Assembly: GCA_028554645.1 (NCBI GenBank)
Contig: JAQOOI010000078.1
Location: 620,001 to 684,000 of the forward strand
Direction of reading: 5' to 3'
Length of the DNA stretch: 64,000 nt
Source of the DNA: Omphalotus guepiniiformis
Lineage: Eukaryota > Basidiomycota > Agaricomycetes > Agaricales > Omphalotaceae
Positions 36,013 through 45,579 of this stretch are shown in pieces. Numbering within the stretch: position 1 is the first letter of the stretch; the number at the start of each line of letters is the position of its first letter. The notes under the pieces are model-generated. The model ran no database searches. It was not told the origin of the DNA and was given only the letters and a program-made list of their open reading frames with translations. The translations under genes and the position numbers were made by a program.

Positions 36013-36408
36013 AGGTAAATATGTCTTTTAAAAAAATTCTGAAGCTTTGCTGATAATCTCAAACTAGCTCTTCAATTGCATAGAATAAGAAGTGAGAATG
36101 TATATACAGTGCTACCCAATATATGATCTTCAATATGAGTTGTTACATGTATGTTTTACTGACTGTTGCAAAAAAAAGGTGGAAATGCGGGGGATTTGAA
36201 CCGAGCACCGGCAACTCACAAAAATTACATAATCAGAACGCGCTCAAGACAGTTACACTAAATCAGCTTATATCTGACTGCTCTACATATGCGCTATAGC
36301 ATAATTTTTGAATTTCCGGACCGGTTCCAGACATGACACCAAAGCCTTTACTTCCGGGTATATAGTCTCGATAAATCCTGCGTTGCTCCAAGTTTAGGAC
36401 CGGTCCGC
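36013..36408. other. Gap between exonuclease block and duplication copy 2
   Basis: Non-coding. CpG-poor composition ends near 36180. It contains the tRNA-like stretch listed separately and two GGACCGGT motifs (near 36319 and 36391). Confidence 0.5.
36178..36290 (-). tRNA. tRNA-like sequence or tRNA pseudogene
   Basis: On the minus strand there is a clear B box (GGTTCAAATCC) and, about 60 nt upstream, an A-box-like GCTGATTTAGTG. Downstream is a run of seven T, a normal RNA polymerase III terminator. The T stem and acceptor stem do not pair well, so a functional tRNA is unlikely. It may be a decayed tRNA or a tRNA-derived SINE head. No anticodon is assigned. Confidence 0.3.
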
Positions 36409-36530
36409 AAGTACTCGGCCTTGTCATCGGACAGTGGGTCAGCGCACAGCATTCAATATTCAGTGCTAGCTGACGATTGCTCTATAGGAGAACTATGAGT
36501 GAAAAGCAAGCTTGAGGCAATCGAGGAACG

Positions 36531-37484
36531 TACTTAGAGGCTATTTTGTGTCACTCCATTCCTTACCTACCTACCTACCTACCTTCCCATCTTCGATCCC
36601 GCGTCACGGTGCGATGCGCCTCCTCAACTGCTCGCCTGTTATACATATCCCTATATTTAAACTCTTCAATGTGCATCTCCATACCAGGAGTCTCGCTCCC
36701 CCGAATCAGTGCCAAAGCACGTTCCCGCTCAGATCACTCGACTCACGAGAGAGTCGTGCACTGACTTCCGGAGGTTGTAAAAACCCACCCATTAACGAAA
36801 AAGGGCGGCAACGAGAAGTAGAGGAGGTGGACTTTGAAGATGAAGACGAGCCGAGTTGGTGTGTGTAATGTATGTGAGAGGGTCATGGACAGATTTACGG
36901 GCAATAACGCGCTTCCTGTAAACACATTATTCAACCCAGAGCCAGGCTGAATGGATTGCTTGGACGAACCTTCGGTCGTCATCTTCTTCTTCAGGAAGCT
37001 TTTCCTTAAATCGCTCAGAGTACCATGGCTTCAGGTCAGTGTCAGCGCAAATGCCTTTTTCTGTCTCGGCGGGTGTCGCTTTCTTTGATGCTCGTACGGC
37101 TACTGTGATAGCATTCTAAGAGAATATTAATATAACCATCGCTGAGAGAGAATCCATTGACAAACCTGCTCTAAATCCTCAAAGAAATTTATGTGTCCGC
37201 CTTACGTGGACAGTGTTGGTGTCGTCTGTGTCGTCAGCTGTTGAAGATGTTCATCTTGTTTTCTCTGCTTGCTCGAGCCTGCTCGCTCTCGAAGTACATC
37301 TATACGGGTTTCAGAGTCCTAAACAATATGATAATCAATTCGTTGAGGGTGTAGAATGAACTTACCGGCTAGCATCAATGATCATTCTGCCTTCTTCCTT
37401 CGCCTCCTTCAACTGAGCTTCTTCTTCATCCCTACGAATTCACTCTATATTACCCTTCTATACGGAAATAATGTGTTTCCCCAT
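36531..37484 (-). pseudogene. LENG1/CWC25-like, decayed copy
   Basis: Matches the intact gene at 9559-10538 exon by exon. The ATG at 37484 is kept, but a deletion just after MGK removes most of the Cir_N start and gives a TAG within about nine codons. In the last exon a 2-bp insertion (ACACACC against ACACC) shifts the frame and leads to a TAA. A further 21 bp covering the RKKREMM region is missing, and the 3' end has a microsatellite. Splice sites are partly preserved. It cannot make the full protein. Confidence 0.85.
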
Positions 37485-37703
37485 AGCTGTGCTTGGATTT
37501 GAAACGCAAGAACATTATGCTCGGAAGTGAGTGGCGGTTAGTGGTTAGTGGTTGAGGTAAGTTAAAGATGGCAATTCTCATTCCCGGACTCCGGTTATCA
37601 CGCATGGGCCAAGGCGACATTGTACAATTTTGTAATGTACACAATGTTTTACAAAGGTAGGTGGTGTGTCTGCAGTACAAATTTCTTTAGCTCAATGAAA
37701 GCA

Positions 37704-39389
37704 TCAATCTAAAACCTGCAGTCCTTTCAACCGCAAGTCAAACATCCGAGAATGGTCTAGCAGTGACTGGTCTTTCCATTGCTCAGCCAACCGCAAGACC
37801 TCCAAGGGTGCAACCGCGGAATGGCCAGCCATCGGTATGACTCGCGACTCCAGCATATCCAAAAATGCGTCGTCACTACATGTTTTCGCCCCGCGAACGT
37901 CAAGGAATTCAAGTTCAGGAAGGATAGCAACCTTGTCGAGGTCATGTTGTAGTGCATAGAAAACGGTATCGTCCATCCCACTTCTCGCGCCCAGGACGAG
38001 GGTCTGTATAGATGCAGGAAGAGAGGACAGAAGGGCGACAATATCGTGGGAGCTCAGCTTCAGATTCCTCAAATCTAAAGCACGCAGAGAAGAGACTGAG
38101 CGTTGAAAGAAATTCTGAAGAGCAACCAAGGTCGTCTTTTGTAAAGAACCCAGAAGCCCTAAGTCCTGGAGACAGGGTGCATATAAAGCGTCCAAAATCT
38201 GCGCAAGACCGGACGGATCTGCTTCATATCTCTCTTCGAGTATGAGCGTCTGAAGGGACAGCATCTTCAAGGGGGTTCGAGCAGGATCCGAGCTCCATAC
38301 AACATTCTGTAAACTGCAATATCGAAGGTTTGGCATCTTAGAGAGAAGGTCCAAGTGCAACTCGTTGTCAATACTAGGCCGCCTCCCGAGGCTCGCATTC
38401 CACCGGAAATCGCGCAACTGCGACCAAGGTAGGGTAAGTTTACTGAGAGCGAGGTTTGCTTTACCCCCCAATACCAGTTTTTCCAGCGCAGGTGCGAACT
38501 CAAAAGCATCAATAAGAGCGAACTCCGGACGCTTCCCAGATAGGTCAAGTTGAAGCTCCTGTAGTGACTGTAAGGATCCCTTGACCGCAGTCAGTACCAG
38601 CAGCTCACTATGAGACAAGTGCAGTCGTAAAATCTTCCAGCGCTGTGATGTAGAGAACATGATAGCAAGAGACGGGTGATTCCGCACAATGTGGGCGTTT
38701 TTGCTCGCCGATTGAACGTACAGGGAGATGGGATGGTTTCCAGTGCGTTGTACCTGAAGCGCTAATAGAGATATCTCCATCCAATGGCGGGTACTCTCGG
38801 CATATGGCAAGGGTTTTAAGTCTAAAGACACAAACGACCACAGGGAAGAAAGAGATGTGGCATAGTGTCTCCAGGATCGGCAAACCTGCGCTAACTTCCA
38901 AGGTGGCTCAGCACGGTAGGAAGGTTTTTCATCGAATTTAGTGAGATCGGGGGGATTGTGGCTCAGAGTGAAGATCAAATTGAGCACATCCCCTGGCAGG
39001 CGACGAATGGGGTGAAGAACTGTCTTGTACTTTTTCAGAAACCCCCGAACTTTGTTACGTTCTTGAGACAAAGCCTGAATACTGCTCTGCAATCGCTCGA
39101 TTTGTGTGTCGAGATTGCTACAATATCTTTGGGCCTCCATGTATTGCTGGCGCAGGTCGTGTTCCACAACTTGGAGAGGTGGGTCGTTGGAGTGTAGCAG
39201 TAGTCTAACGTCTTCATTCGATGCCGGATCTGAGATATCGGTCCCTATATCCACAGAACTAAAACCACATTGTGGGCAGGCGCACAATGCACTAGGAGAC
39301 CGTGACGATTCGTCGATTACTGATCATGACATATATGGATTCATTTTAGATTTCAGATGGATAATCCTAGCATGCTTACAATCGTCCAT
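37704..39389 (-). CDS. CxC-type F-box protein, copy 2
   Basis: Two exons on the minus strand: 39380-39389 (10 nt) and 37704-39319, giving 542 codons (541 residues). The layout is the same as the copy at 7655-9339: CACPQCGFS, a coiled coil (YCSNLDTQIERLQSSIQALS), an F-box (LHPIRRLPGDVLNLIFTLS, then LAQVCRSWRHYATSLSSLW) and a Leu-rich C-terminus. It is fully open, so selection may still act on it even though the gene downstream has decayed. It lies in the inverted duplication and ends about 220 bp from the broken LENG1 copy. Probably an SCF adaptor; substrate unknown. Confidence 0.9.
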
Positions 39390-39544
39390 AACACCTTGAA
39401 AATTCGCAGCAAGTGATCCAGTTCAACGTTGAACGTTGAGGAAGAAGAGAAAGAGCAGCGCACGTCGCAAGTCACGGCTTTGTCTGAATACTCATAGGTC
39501 ACGTGCTGTGACATCTCGCATCTTTTCTAAAAACTTAATTTTAA

Positions 39545-39708
39545 GGTACATGGACGCGTTTACTCAAATCCAAGAGCCTTCAGCTTACAAGAAAGGGTCG
39601 TCAAATCTATTCATGCCTCGTACACACTCAATACTGACTGAGGTTTCTCAGTCTCGGACCACAGGAAACCACCCCACAAGGAGATCGACGTGACTTGATA
39701 GGCATATG
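39545..39708. repeat. Diverged repeat unit, copy B, left part
   Basis: Left piece of the unit also seen at 29500-30370 (shared GTCGTCAAA, CTCGGACCACAGGAAAC and CCCCACAAGGA-type stretches). The unit is interrupted at 39708 by the retrotransposon and resumes at 45789. The last five bases (ATATG, 39704-39708) are the target-site duplication. Confidence 0.7.
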
Positions 39709-39917
39709 TGTAAGGGTTCGGTCTATGACCATGGCCTTTCGTAGATATTATATAATGTAAAACTCACCCTTTCTTGCGTGTCTCATTTTGTATCGCATAT
39801 ATTCCTGTCGTCGGGAGCTTTGTATACTGGTCGAATGAACGCCATCTTCTCGGCCCAAAACTCGCTTTCCTCTTGATTCTTTTCGGCCGTCTAGCAAGGG
39901 TCTTCGTAGCCCTCACA
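39709..39917 (+). repeat. 5' LTR
   Basis: 209 bp, TG...CA ends with short imperfect inverted termini (TGTAAGGG against CCCTCACA). It contains a TATA-like box (CATATATT, 39796-39803) and, about 30 nt on, the proposed transcript start. Confidence 0.97.
39796..39839 (+). promoter_or_regulatory. LTR promoter: TATA-like box and likely transcript start
   Basis: CATATATT at 39796-39803 is followed about 30 nt later by GGTCGAATGAA (39829-39839). This 11-mer is the exact complement of the primer-binding site at 39920-39930. If transcription starts at about 39829, the 5' end of the RNA can prime its own reverse transcription. The start site is inferred, not measured. Confidence 0.6.
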
Positions 39918-39919
39918 GT

Positions 39920-39930
39920 TTCATTCGACC
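39920..39930 (+). promoter_or_regulatory. Self-priming primer-binding site
   Basis: TTCATTCGACC, starting two bases after the 5' LTR, is the reverse complement of LTR bases 39829-39839. The length (11 nt) and position match the Tf1/sushi type, in which the element's own 5' RNA end is the primer. No match to a tRNA 3' end (for example TGGTATCAGAGC) is seen here. Confidence 0.75.
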
Positions 39931-40068
39931 TCGTTCGGTTCTATTCTCGGCTTCTTTGTATCCGGTTTCCGGATAGTCACGTGATCTTTTCGTTTGCTGG
40001 CAACACCTTCGTGTTCTGGTCTTTTTCATTCCACAACCTCACAACCTTGACGTGTCCGACCTTGGATT

Positions 40069-41268
40069 ATGTCTGGGTTGGGAGCGGACGTTCGCAATCC
40101 AACTACTTTTAGTTCTGGTTCTACGATGGAAACTCAGGAGACTTCAAACTCGACCCAAAGTGATTCCACCCCTTCCTCTAGTGCTGATGCCTCTTTGAAT
40201 TTAGAAGCACCGGTAACGCTTTCGATTCGGGACTATGTGATGATGATGCAAAACTTCAATTCCATCACGAGTACCCTTCAACACCAACAACAACTTCAGG
40301 AAGTGGCTATGCAAAATATCGTTAACCAAATGGCTTCTCTTTCAGATGTTTTACCTGCGACTACTACCACCACCTCGAATGTTCCCTCTATGTCCACGAA
40401 ACCCACATTCAATGCCCCAACTCCGTTTAAAGGAAAAGCGTCGGAGGTTGACCAATTCCTCGATTCAATTGGGGATGCGGTTGAACTTCAGCGGCATTCT
40501 TTGACGACGGACCGGGATAAGTCATTATATATGGCTACGTTCTTGGGTGAAGGACCTCCGAGACAGTGGTATCGCGGTGTGAAGATCTCGAAACCCGACC
40601 TCGTTGGCAACTTTGTCGCTTTCAAGGACGCTTTTCGACAACATTTCGGTGATTCAAATCTTGCTTATAGCGCTCAGCGCAAAATCGAGGAATTACAACA
40701 GACGGGATCAACTGCTACGTATGCCTCTCGTTTCGGTGAACTCGCTGTTCACTGCGACTGGAACGAGGCTACGAAAATCAATATGTTCTACAAGGGTTTG
40801 AAGGATGTTACTAAGGATTATATTTCACAGGTTAAACGAGCCGACCGTCCCACAACCTTCATGGAATATGTTTCATTTGCAATTGACTGTGATGACCGTG
40901 CTCATGAGCGTGAACTGGAGCGTAAACGCAATTCTAAAGGTTCTGCTCTCGCATCGTCATCGAAATCTGGTACGACTTCTAAAACTGCTTCATCTACTAC
41001 TTTTATTCCGCCTCCTGTTACCACCACCACAACAACTCTTTCTCCAGGGGAGCCAATGCAGATTGATGCTGCGGCAACCAAGCGAGCTAAAGGCCCGCTC
41101 TCGGAGGATGAGAAAGCTCGCCGTAAGGCAATGGGCTTATGTCTTTATTGTGGTATTGGTGGTCATACTATTGACTCTCCCTGCCCTAACCTTTCTCCCT
41201 CCGCCAAAAAGCGTATCGAGGAGAGGAAGGCGAAGGGTAAAAAGGCTTCTCCTTCGGGAAAAGCCTAA
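40069..41268 (+). CDS. Retrotransposon Gag
   Basis: 399 residues, capsid/nucleocapsid protein. It has a Gln/Ser-rich N-terminus, a coiled stretch (TLQHQQQLQEVAMQNIVNQM), a retrotransposon-gag core (YMATFLGEGPPRQWYRGV, FKDAFRQHFG, FYKGLKDVTKDYI) and one zinc knuckle, CLYCGIGGHTIDSPC. The knuckle is CX2CX4HX5C, one residue longer than the usual CX2CX4HX4C. The C-terminus is Lys-rich. The stop at 41266-41268 is overlapped by the pol frame. Gag should form the particle that packages the RNA. Confidence 0.95.
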   Translation: MSGLGADVRNPTTFSSGSTMETQETSNSTQSDSTPSSSADASLNLEAPVTLSIRDYVMMMQNFNSITSTLQHQQQLQEVAMQNIVNQMASLSDVLPATTTTTSNVPSMSTKPTFNAPTPFKGKASEVDQFLDSIGDAVELQRHSLTTDRDKSLYMATFLGEGPPRQWYRGVKISKPDLVGNFVAFKDAFRQHFGDSNLAYSAQRKIEELQQTGSTATYASRFGELAVHCDWNEATKINMFYKGLKDVTKDYISQVKRADRPTTFMEYVSFAIDCDDRAHERELERKRNSKGSALASSSKSGTTSKTASSTTFIPPPVTTTTTTLSPGEPMQIDAAATKRAKGPLSEDEKARRKAMGLCLYCGIGGHTIDSPCPNLSPSAKKRIEERKAKGKKASPSGKA

Positions 41269-44200
41269 CCGGTGACTTTTCGAATGCCCCAGAGTCTCCG
41301 GTTAGTGTTGGGGCGCTCTCTGCTCAGGTTTTAAACCGAGAACCGGAGCCTCGAGTCGCACGAAACGTTGACGGCTCATACTCTTCTATTCGACTTCCTC
41401 CTCCATCATTTGTCTTCGCAAATGGTACCTTCCTAAATTCTCCTGCCCATTTTCTTATTTCGGTTACGATGCGCTTTCCCAATCATTCTCCCATTCATAC
41501 TCATGCTCTTATCGACTCTGGAGCTTCGACATCTTGCATTTCGGACAAATTTGCTTCTCGTCACAATATTTCGAGACATCTTAAAGATGTCCCGACACCT
41601 GTTATTGCTATAGACAATAGGCCGATTGCTTCTGGACTGATCACCCAGGATGTAATCGCTAATTTGTCTGTTGGTTCTCATGATGAGACGATGTCTCTTT
41701 CTGTTGTTTCTGTTAGTTATCCTCTTATTTTTGGTCTCGATTGGTTACGCCGGCACAATCCTCATATTGACTGGCGTTCGAGCTCTCTTTCGCTCGAATG
41801 TTGTGGTCTCACGCGGACCAATCCTACGACGGTGTATGGTAAAGGCTGTGGTCTTTCCATGCAGCCTGCTTTGAACTATACTGGTGTTGGTTTAGGCCTT
41901 GGTCTATCTAGCTCCCCCTTATACTCTCTTTCGCTATCTGCCTTTACTGCTAATCCTCTTCAAGTGGATCCTGAAATTGCAGATACTCCTTCACCTTCTT
42001 TGCCGCATCCGCAAACGTCGTTTTTATCAATGTTTGTGCAACTTAATGGATATGGCAACTCACTCAAAACATCGTCGTTCAACTTTGCGGATGACGATCA
42101 CTCATCTGATGATTCCTCACCACCTCGGTCACCAGATATCAAAATTCTCAATCCGCGACGGTTTCTCAAGCAATCCAAACACTCTCGGATTTCTTATTTG
42201 CGATTTTTTGATTCCCATTCTTCTCATTATATTCGTTCTTTTGTTACTAACACTTCCGTGGATAACGACTCCAAGGCTTCTCCACCTGAAGAGCCACCAC
42301 TGGAGGATCTTTCTTCTTCTCTCCCAGAACATTATCGACCATGGGCTGACTCGGTTTTCAATCCTTTGGAATTCGAGCGTTTACCGGCCCATCGACCATT
42401 CGACATTGACATCGAACTTGAAGAAGGGAAAACACCACCATTTAGTCGCATGTACCGGCTCACTCAGTTCGAACGTGATGCTGTTGCTGAGTATGTCCAT
42501 TCGAATCTTCGACGTGGTCATATTCGGTCTTCGACATCTTCGGCTGGAGCACCGGTTCTGTTTACCCAGAAAAAGACGGGCGAAATACGGTTATGCGTGG
42601 ACTTTCGAGGCTTAAATGCTATTACTCGGAAGAATCGCTTTCCGTTACCGCTTGTTGACGACTTACTCGACCGAGTCCAAGGTTGCAAATATTTTTCGAT
42701 TGTAGATCTCAAGTCGGCCTACTCGCATCTTCGCATACGAGAGGGCGACGAATGGAAGACTGCTTTTCGGACTCATTTAGGGCTTTTCGAGCATCTTATT
42801 GTTCCTTATGGTCTCACTAACGCACCAGCCGCATGGCAGGCTTTTATTCAGGATGTGTTACGAGATCTTCTCGATGTTGTTTGTGTGGTATACTTGGATG
42901 ATATACTGATATTTTCTAGGACACTGGATGAGCACCACCGTCATGTTGGTCTAGTATTAGATCGTTTACGTGACGCTTCGCTGTGTGCAAATCCGAAGAA
43001 GTGCGAATTTGACAAATCCGAAGTTGAGTTTCTGGGCTATATCGTTGGTGCCGAGGGTATCAAAATGAACCCGAAAAAACTCGCTACCATTAACGACTGG
43101 CCAGAACCTCAAAGTGTACGTCAATTACAATCTTTTCTTGGTTTTTGTAATTTCTATCGCCGATTCATTAACGGGTTTTCTCGGGTCACTCTTCCTTTAA
43201 CCTCTCTTACCCACAAGGGTGTTGATTGGTCATTTGCGGATGACGCTCGAGCTGCCTTTAATCATCTTAAATTTCTTTTCACTACTGCACCGGTTCTTTC
43301 TCACTTTGACCCTCTCCTTCCAAATACTCTTGCGACGGACGCTTCTGACTTTGCCATTTCGGGTGTTTTACAACAACCGGATGAACATGGTCATCTCCAT
43401 CCTGTCGCTTATTACTCCCGGAAGCTGACGGCTTCTGAGGTCAATTACGATGTTCATGATAAGGAGTTACTCGCAGTTGTTGAGTGCCTTCGCGAGATGC
43501 GTGCTTGGCTTCTCGGTTCTCCTCATTCTATTTCAATCGTTTGCGACCATAAAAATTTGGAATATTTCATGACTTCTCGCATTCTCAATCGACGACAAGC
43601 TCGTTGGGCGATGTTTCTTTCCGATTTCAATTTCCATCTTTCTTGGACTCCTGGTCAGCAAAATGTGGCCGATGCACCGTCTCGCCGTCCCGACTTCGTT
43701 CCCAAACAGGGAGATGAACGTCTAGACGTGCAAGCTCGTGTTGTACTGACTCCAAACCACACACAGTCTCTTTTTTCAGATTCTCCTATTCCTGTTCGAA
43801 CCAATGAACTTTCGGCTCTCACCACTCTTACGCTTGACAATTCCAACATGCTCTCGAAGTTCTTGGATGCATTCCAGAATGATCTAGAGTGGCGTCGAGC
43901 GGTAGCTAATGGTGACTCTGACTTCGAGGTTCAACACAATCTGGTTTTCCATAAAGGTCGACTTTATGTTCCTGCGCCCCTTCGTCGAGAAATTCTCGAA
44001 TCTCGGCATGATAATGTTATAGCAGGACATCCTGGCCGTACTCGGACAACAGCTCTGGTATCTAGAGACTACTCCTGGCCTGGCATGACGACATATATCC
44101 GTCGTTATGTTGAAGCTTGCGATGTTTGTCCCCGGATTAAGGAGCCTCGACATAAACCTTACGGTCTTCTTCAACCACTCTCTATTCCTTCTAGGCCTTG

Positions 44201-45539
44201 GCAAGCTATCACGATGGATTTCATTGTCAAATTACCACCCTCGCATGACTATGACTCCATCTGGGTTGTTTGTGACAGACTCACCCGAGCTGCTCACTTC
44301 ATTCCTTGTCGAGAGTCTATGACTGCAGCCGATCTAGCTTGGATGTTTTTGGATCGTGTTTTCCGCCTTCACGGTCTTCCTGAATCGATCCTTTCGGATC
44401 GAGGATCCCTATTTGTTTCTCATTTTTGGAAAAGTTTACTGACCCGTTTAGGTATTGAATCAAAAACGTCGACTGCATATCATGCTCAGACGGATGGTCT
44501 TACGGAGCGTACGAATCAAACTCTTGAGACGTACCTTCGTGCCTATGTCTCCTATCAACAGGATGACTGGGTTGACTATTTGCCTCTCGCAGAATTCGCG
44601 TTCAATAATCACGAGAACGCTTCCACCAAAACCACTCCATTTTTCGCCAATCTCGGATTTCATCCCATTTTCGAACCTCATCTCACAGAACGTAGCTCAG
44701 TCCCTGCCGCCGATGATCTTTCTCAGCGACTTGGTCTTATTCACGATGAGCTTCGTGCTGAACTCCTCCATGCTCAGAATCTCCAATCCTACTATCATGA
44801 CCAACATACTCTTCCCTCACCTGTTTACCAACCTGGCCAACTTGTCTGGTTGCTACGGCGAAATATCAAAACTACTCGCCCTACTGAAAAGCTCGATCAC
44901 CGACGTTTAGGTCCTTATCCCATTTTACGACCAGTCGGCAATCGTGCATATCATCTCCAACTACCTTCTTATCTTTCTCGTCTTCATCCTGTATTTCATG
45001 TTTCTCTTCTCGAGCCTTACCATGACCCTTCTGAATTCCATATCCACGCTGCTCCCATTCCTATTGATATTCCTGACAACTCGCCTCTTATTTCATCTAT
45101 CCTTGATTCTCGCAAAATTGGTCATCGCTACGAGTATTTTGTTTCTTGGAAGCATCTACCTTCTGAAGAAAATTCTTGGGTCTCTATTTATGATATTCCC
45201 ACTACCTATAACGAGGCTATTGACAGATTCCATCGTCGTCATCCTCGTGCTCCTCGTCCTCACATACTACTCCTTGAAAAGCGTTACGATACCATACCTG
45301 ATACACCACCATACATCCCTCTTCCACCAACTGACCCTTCTGCTTCTTCTCCAGACCTCGCTGCCTCCGCTGAACCTGCCTCGCCTGCCGTTCCCGCTGC
45401 GCCTCCTGCCCTCGCTCGCCCTGCCTCTCCTCCACTTGTACGCGAGAGATTGAGATCTCGGTACAAGCCCGCGGCTCAGACAACCACCAGATCTGGTCGT
45501 GTCTCCAAGCCGACGACGCGTTATGACCCCGAGCTTTAA
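41241..45539 (+). CDS. Retrotransposon Pol polyprotein (-1 frame to gag)
   Basis: The frame is open from 41241, overlapping gag by 28 nt; its first ATG is only at 41469 and lies just before the protease core. Domains in order: aspartic protease (LIDSGASTSCIS, about 41514), reverse transcriptase (VDLKSAYSHLRI, VVYLDDILIFS at about 42886), RNase H (LATDASDFAISG, about 43330), integrase with an HHCC finger (HDNVIAGH, CDVC) and the catalytic D-D-E (TMDFIV, LSDRGSLF, DGLTERTNQ), a GPY/F-type module (RRLGPYPIL) and a C-terminal chromodomain (YEYFVSWKHLPSEENSWV). All catalytic residues are present. The chromodomain may target insertion to methylated-H3K9 chromatin, as known for chromoviruses. Confidence 0.96.
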   Translation, partial: KGFSFGKSLTGDFSNAPESPVSVGALSAQVLNREPEPRVARNVDGSYSSIRLPPPSFVFANGTFLNSPAHFLISVTMRFPNHSPIHTHALIDSGASTSCISDKFASRHNISRHLKDVPTPVIAIDNRPIASGLITQDVIANLSVGSHDETMSLSVVSVSYPLIFGLDWLRRHNPHIDWRSSSLSLECCGLTRTNPTTVYGKGCGLSMQPALNYTGVGLGLGLSSSPLYSLSLSAFTANPLQVDPEIADTPSPSLPHPQTSFLSMFVQLNGYGNSLKTSSFNFADDDHSSDDSSPPRSPDIKILNPRRFLKQSKHSRISYLRFFDSHSSHYIRSFVTNTSVDNDSKASPPEEPPLEDLSSSLPEHYRPWADSVFNPLEFERLPAHRPFDIDIELEEGKTPPFSRMYRLTQFERDAVAEYVHSNLRRGHIRSSTSSAGAPVLFTQKKTGEIRLCVDFRGLNAITRKNRFPLPLVDDLLDRVQGCKYFSIVDLKSAYSHLRIREGDEWKTAFRTHLGLFEHLIVPYGLTNAPAAWQAFIQDVLRDLLDVVCVVYLDDILIFSRTLDEHHRHVGLVLDRLRDASLCANPKKCEFDKSEVEFLGYIVGAEGIKMNPKKLATINDWPEPQSVRQLQSFLGFCNFYRRFINGFSRVTLPLTSLTHKGVDWSFADDARAAFNHLKFLFTTAPVLSHFDPLLPNTLATDASDFAISGVLQQPDEHGHLHPVAYYSRKLTASEVNYDVHDKELLAVVECLREMRAWLLGSPHSISIVCDHKNLEYFMTSRILNRRQARWAMFLSDFNFHLSWTPGQQNVADAPSRRPDFVPKQGDERLDVQARVVLTPNHTQSLFSDSPIPVRTNELSALTTLTLDNSNMLSKFLDAFQNDLEWRRAVANGDSDFEVQHNLVFHKGRLYVPAPLRREILESRHDNVIAGHPGRTRTTALVSRDYSWPGMTTYIRRYVEACDVCPRIKEPRHKPYGLLQPLSIPSRPWQAITMDFIVKLPPSHDYDSIWVVCDRLTRAAHFIPCRESMTAADLAWMFLDRVFRLHGLPESILSDRGSLFVSHFWKSLLTRLGIESKTSTAYHAQTDGLTERTNQTLETYLRAYVSYQQDDWVDYLPLAEFAFNNHENASTKTTPFFANLGFHPIFEPHLTERSSVPAADDLSQRLGLIHDELRAELLHAQNLQSYYHDQHTLPSPVYQPGQLVWLLRRNIKTTRPTEKLDHRRLGPYPILRPVGNRAYHLQLPSYLSRLHPVFHVSLLEPYHDPSEFHIHAAPIPIDIPDNSPLISSILDSRKIGHRYEYFVSWKHLPSEENSWVSIYDIPTTYNEAIDRFHRRHPRAPRPHILLLEKRYDTIPDTPPYIPLPPTDPSASSPDLAASAEPASPAVPAAPPALARPASPPLVRERLRSRYKPAAQTTTRSGRVSKPTTRYDPEL
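41256..41262 (+). promoter_or_regulatory. Candidate -1 frameshift site (GGGAAAA)
   Basis: G-GGA-AAA in the gag reading phase fits the X-XXY-YYZ slippery pattern and lies three bases before the gag stop codon. Slipping back one base gives GGG-AAA-AGC, exactly the pol frame, which is open there. A downstream stimulatory structure was not assessed. Confidence 0.6.
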
Positions 45540-45565
45540 AGCTTAGCGCGTATGGCACTTCCTCT

Positions 45566-45579
45566 AAAATGGGGGGTAG
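45566..45579 (+). promoter_or_regulatory. Polypurine tract
   Basis: AAAATGGGGGGTAG, immediately before the 3' LTR; purine-rich apart from two T. The usual plus-strand primer. Confidence 0.85.

Larger units (their letters stand above)
36409..39515 (-). repeat. Segmental duplication, copy 2 (inverted)
   Basis: Inverted copy of 7535-10660, about 26 kb away. Gene order and introns match on the opposite strand. The F-box gene remains open, whereas the LENG1-like gene has a deletion, a frameshift and early stops. A CTAC/ACCT microsatellite (36563-36585) has expanded in the tail of the LENG1 copy. Confidence 0.88.
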
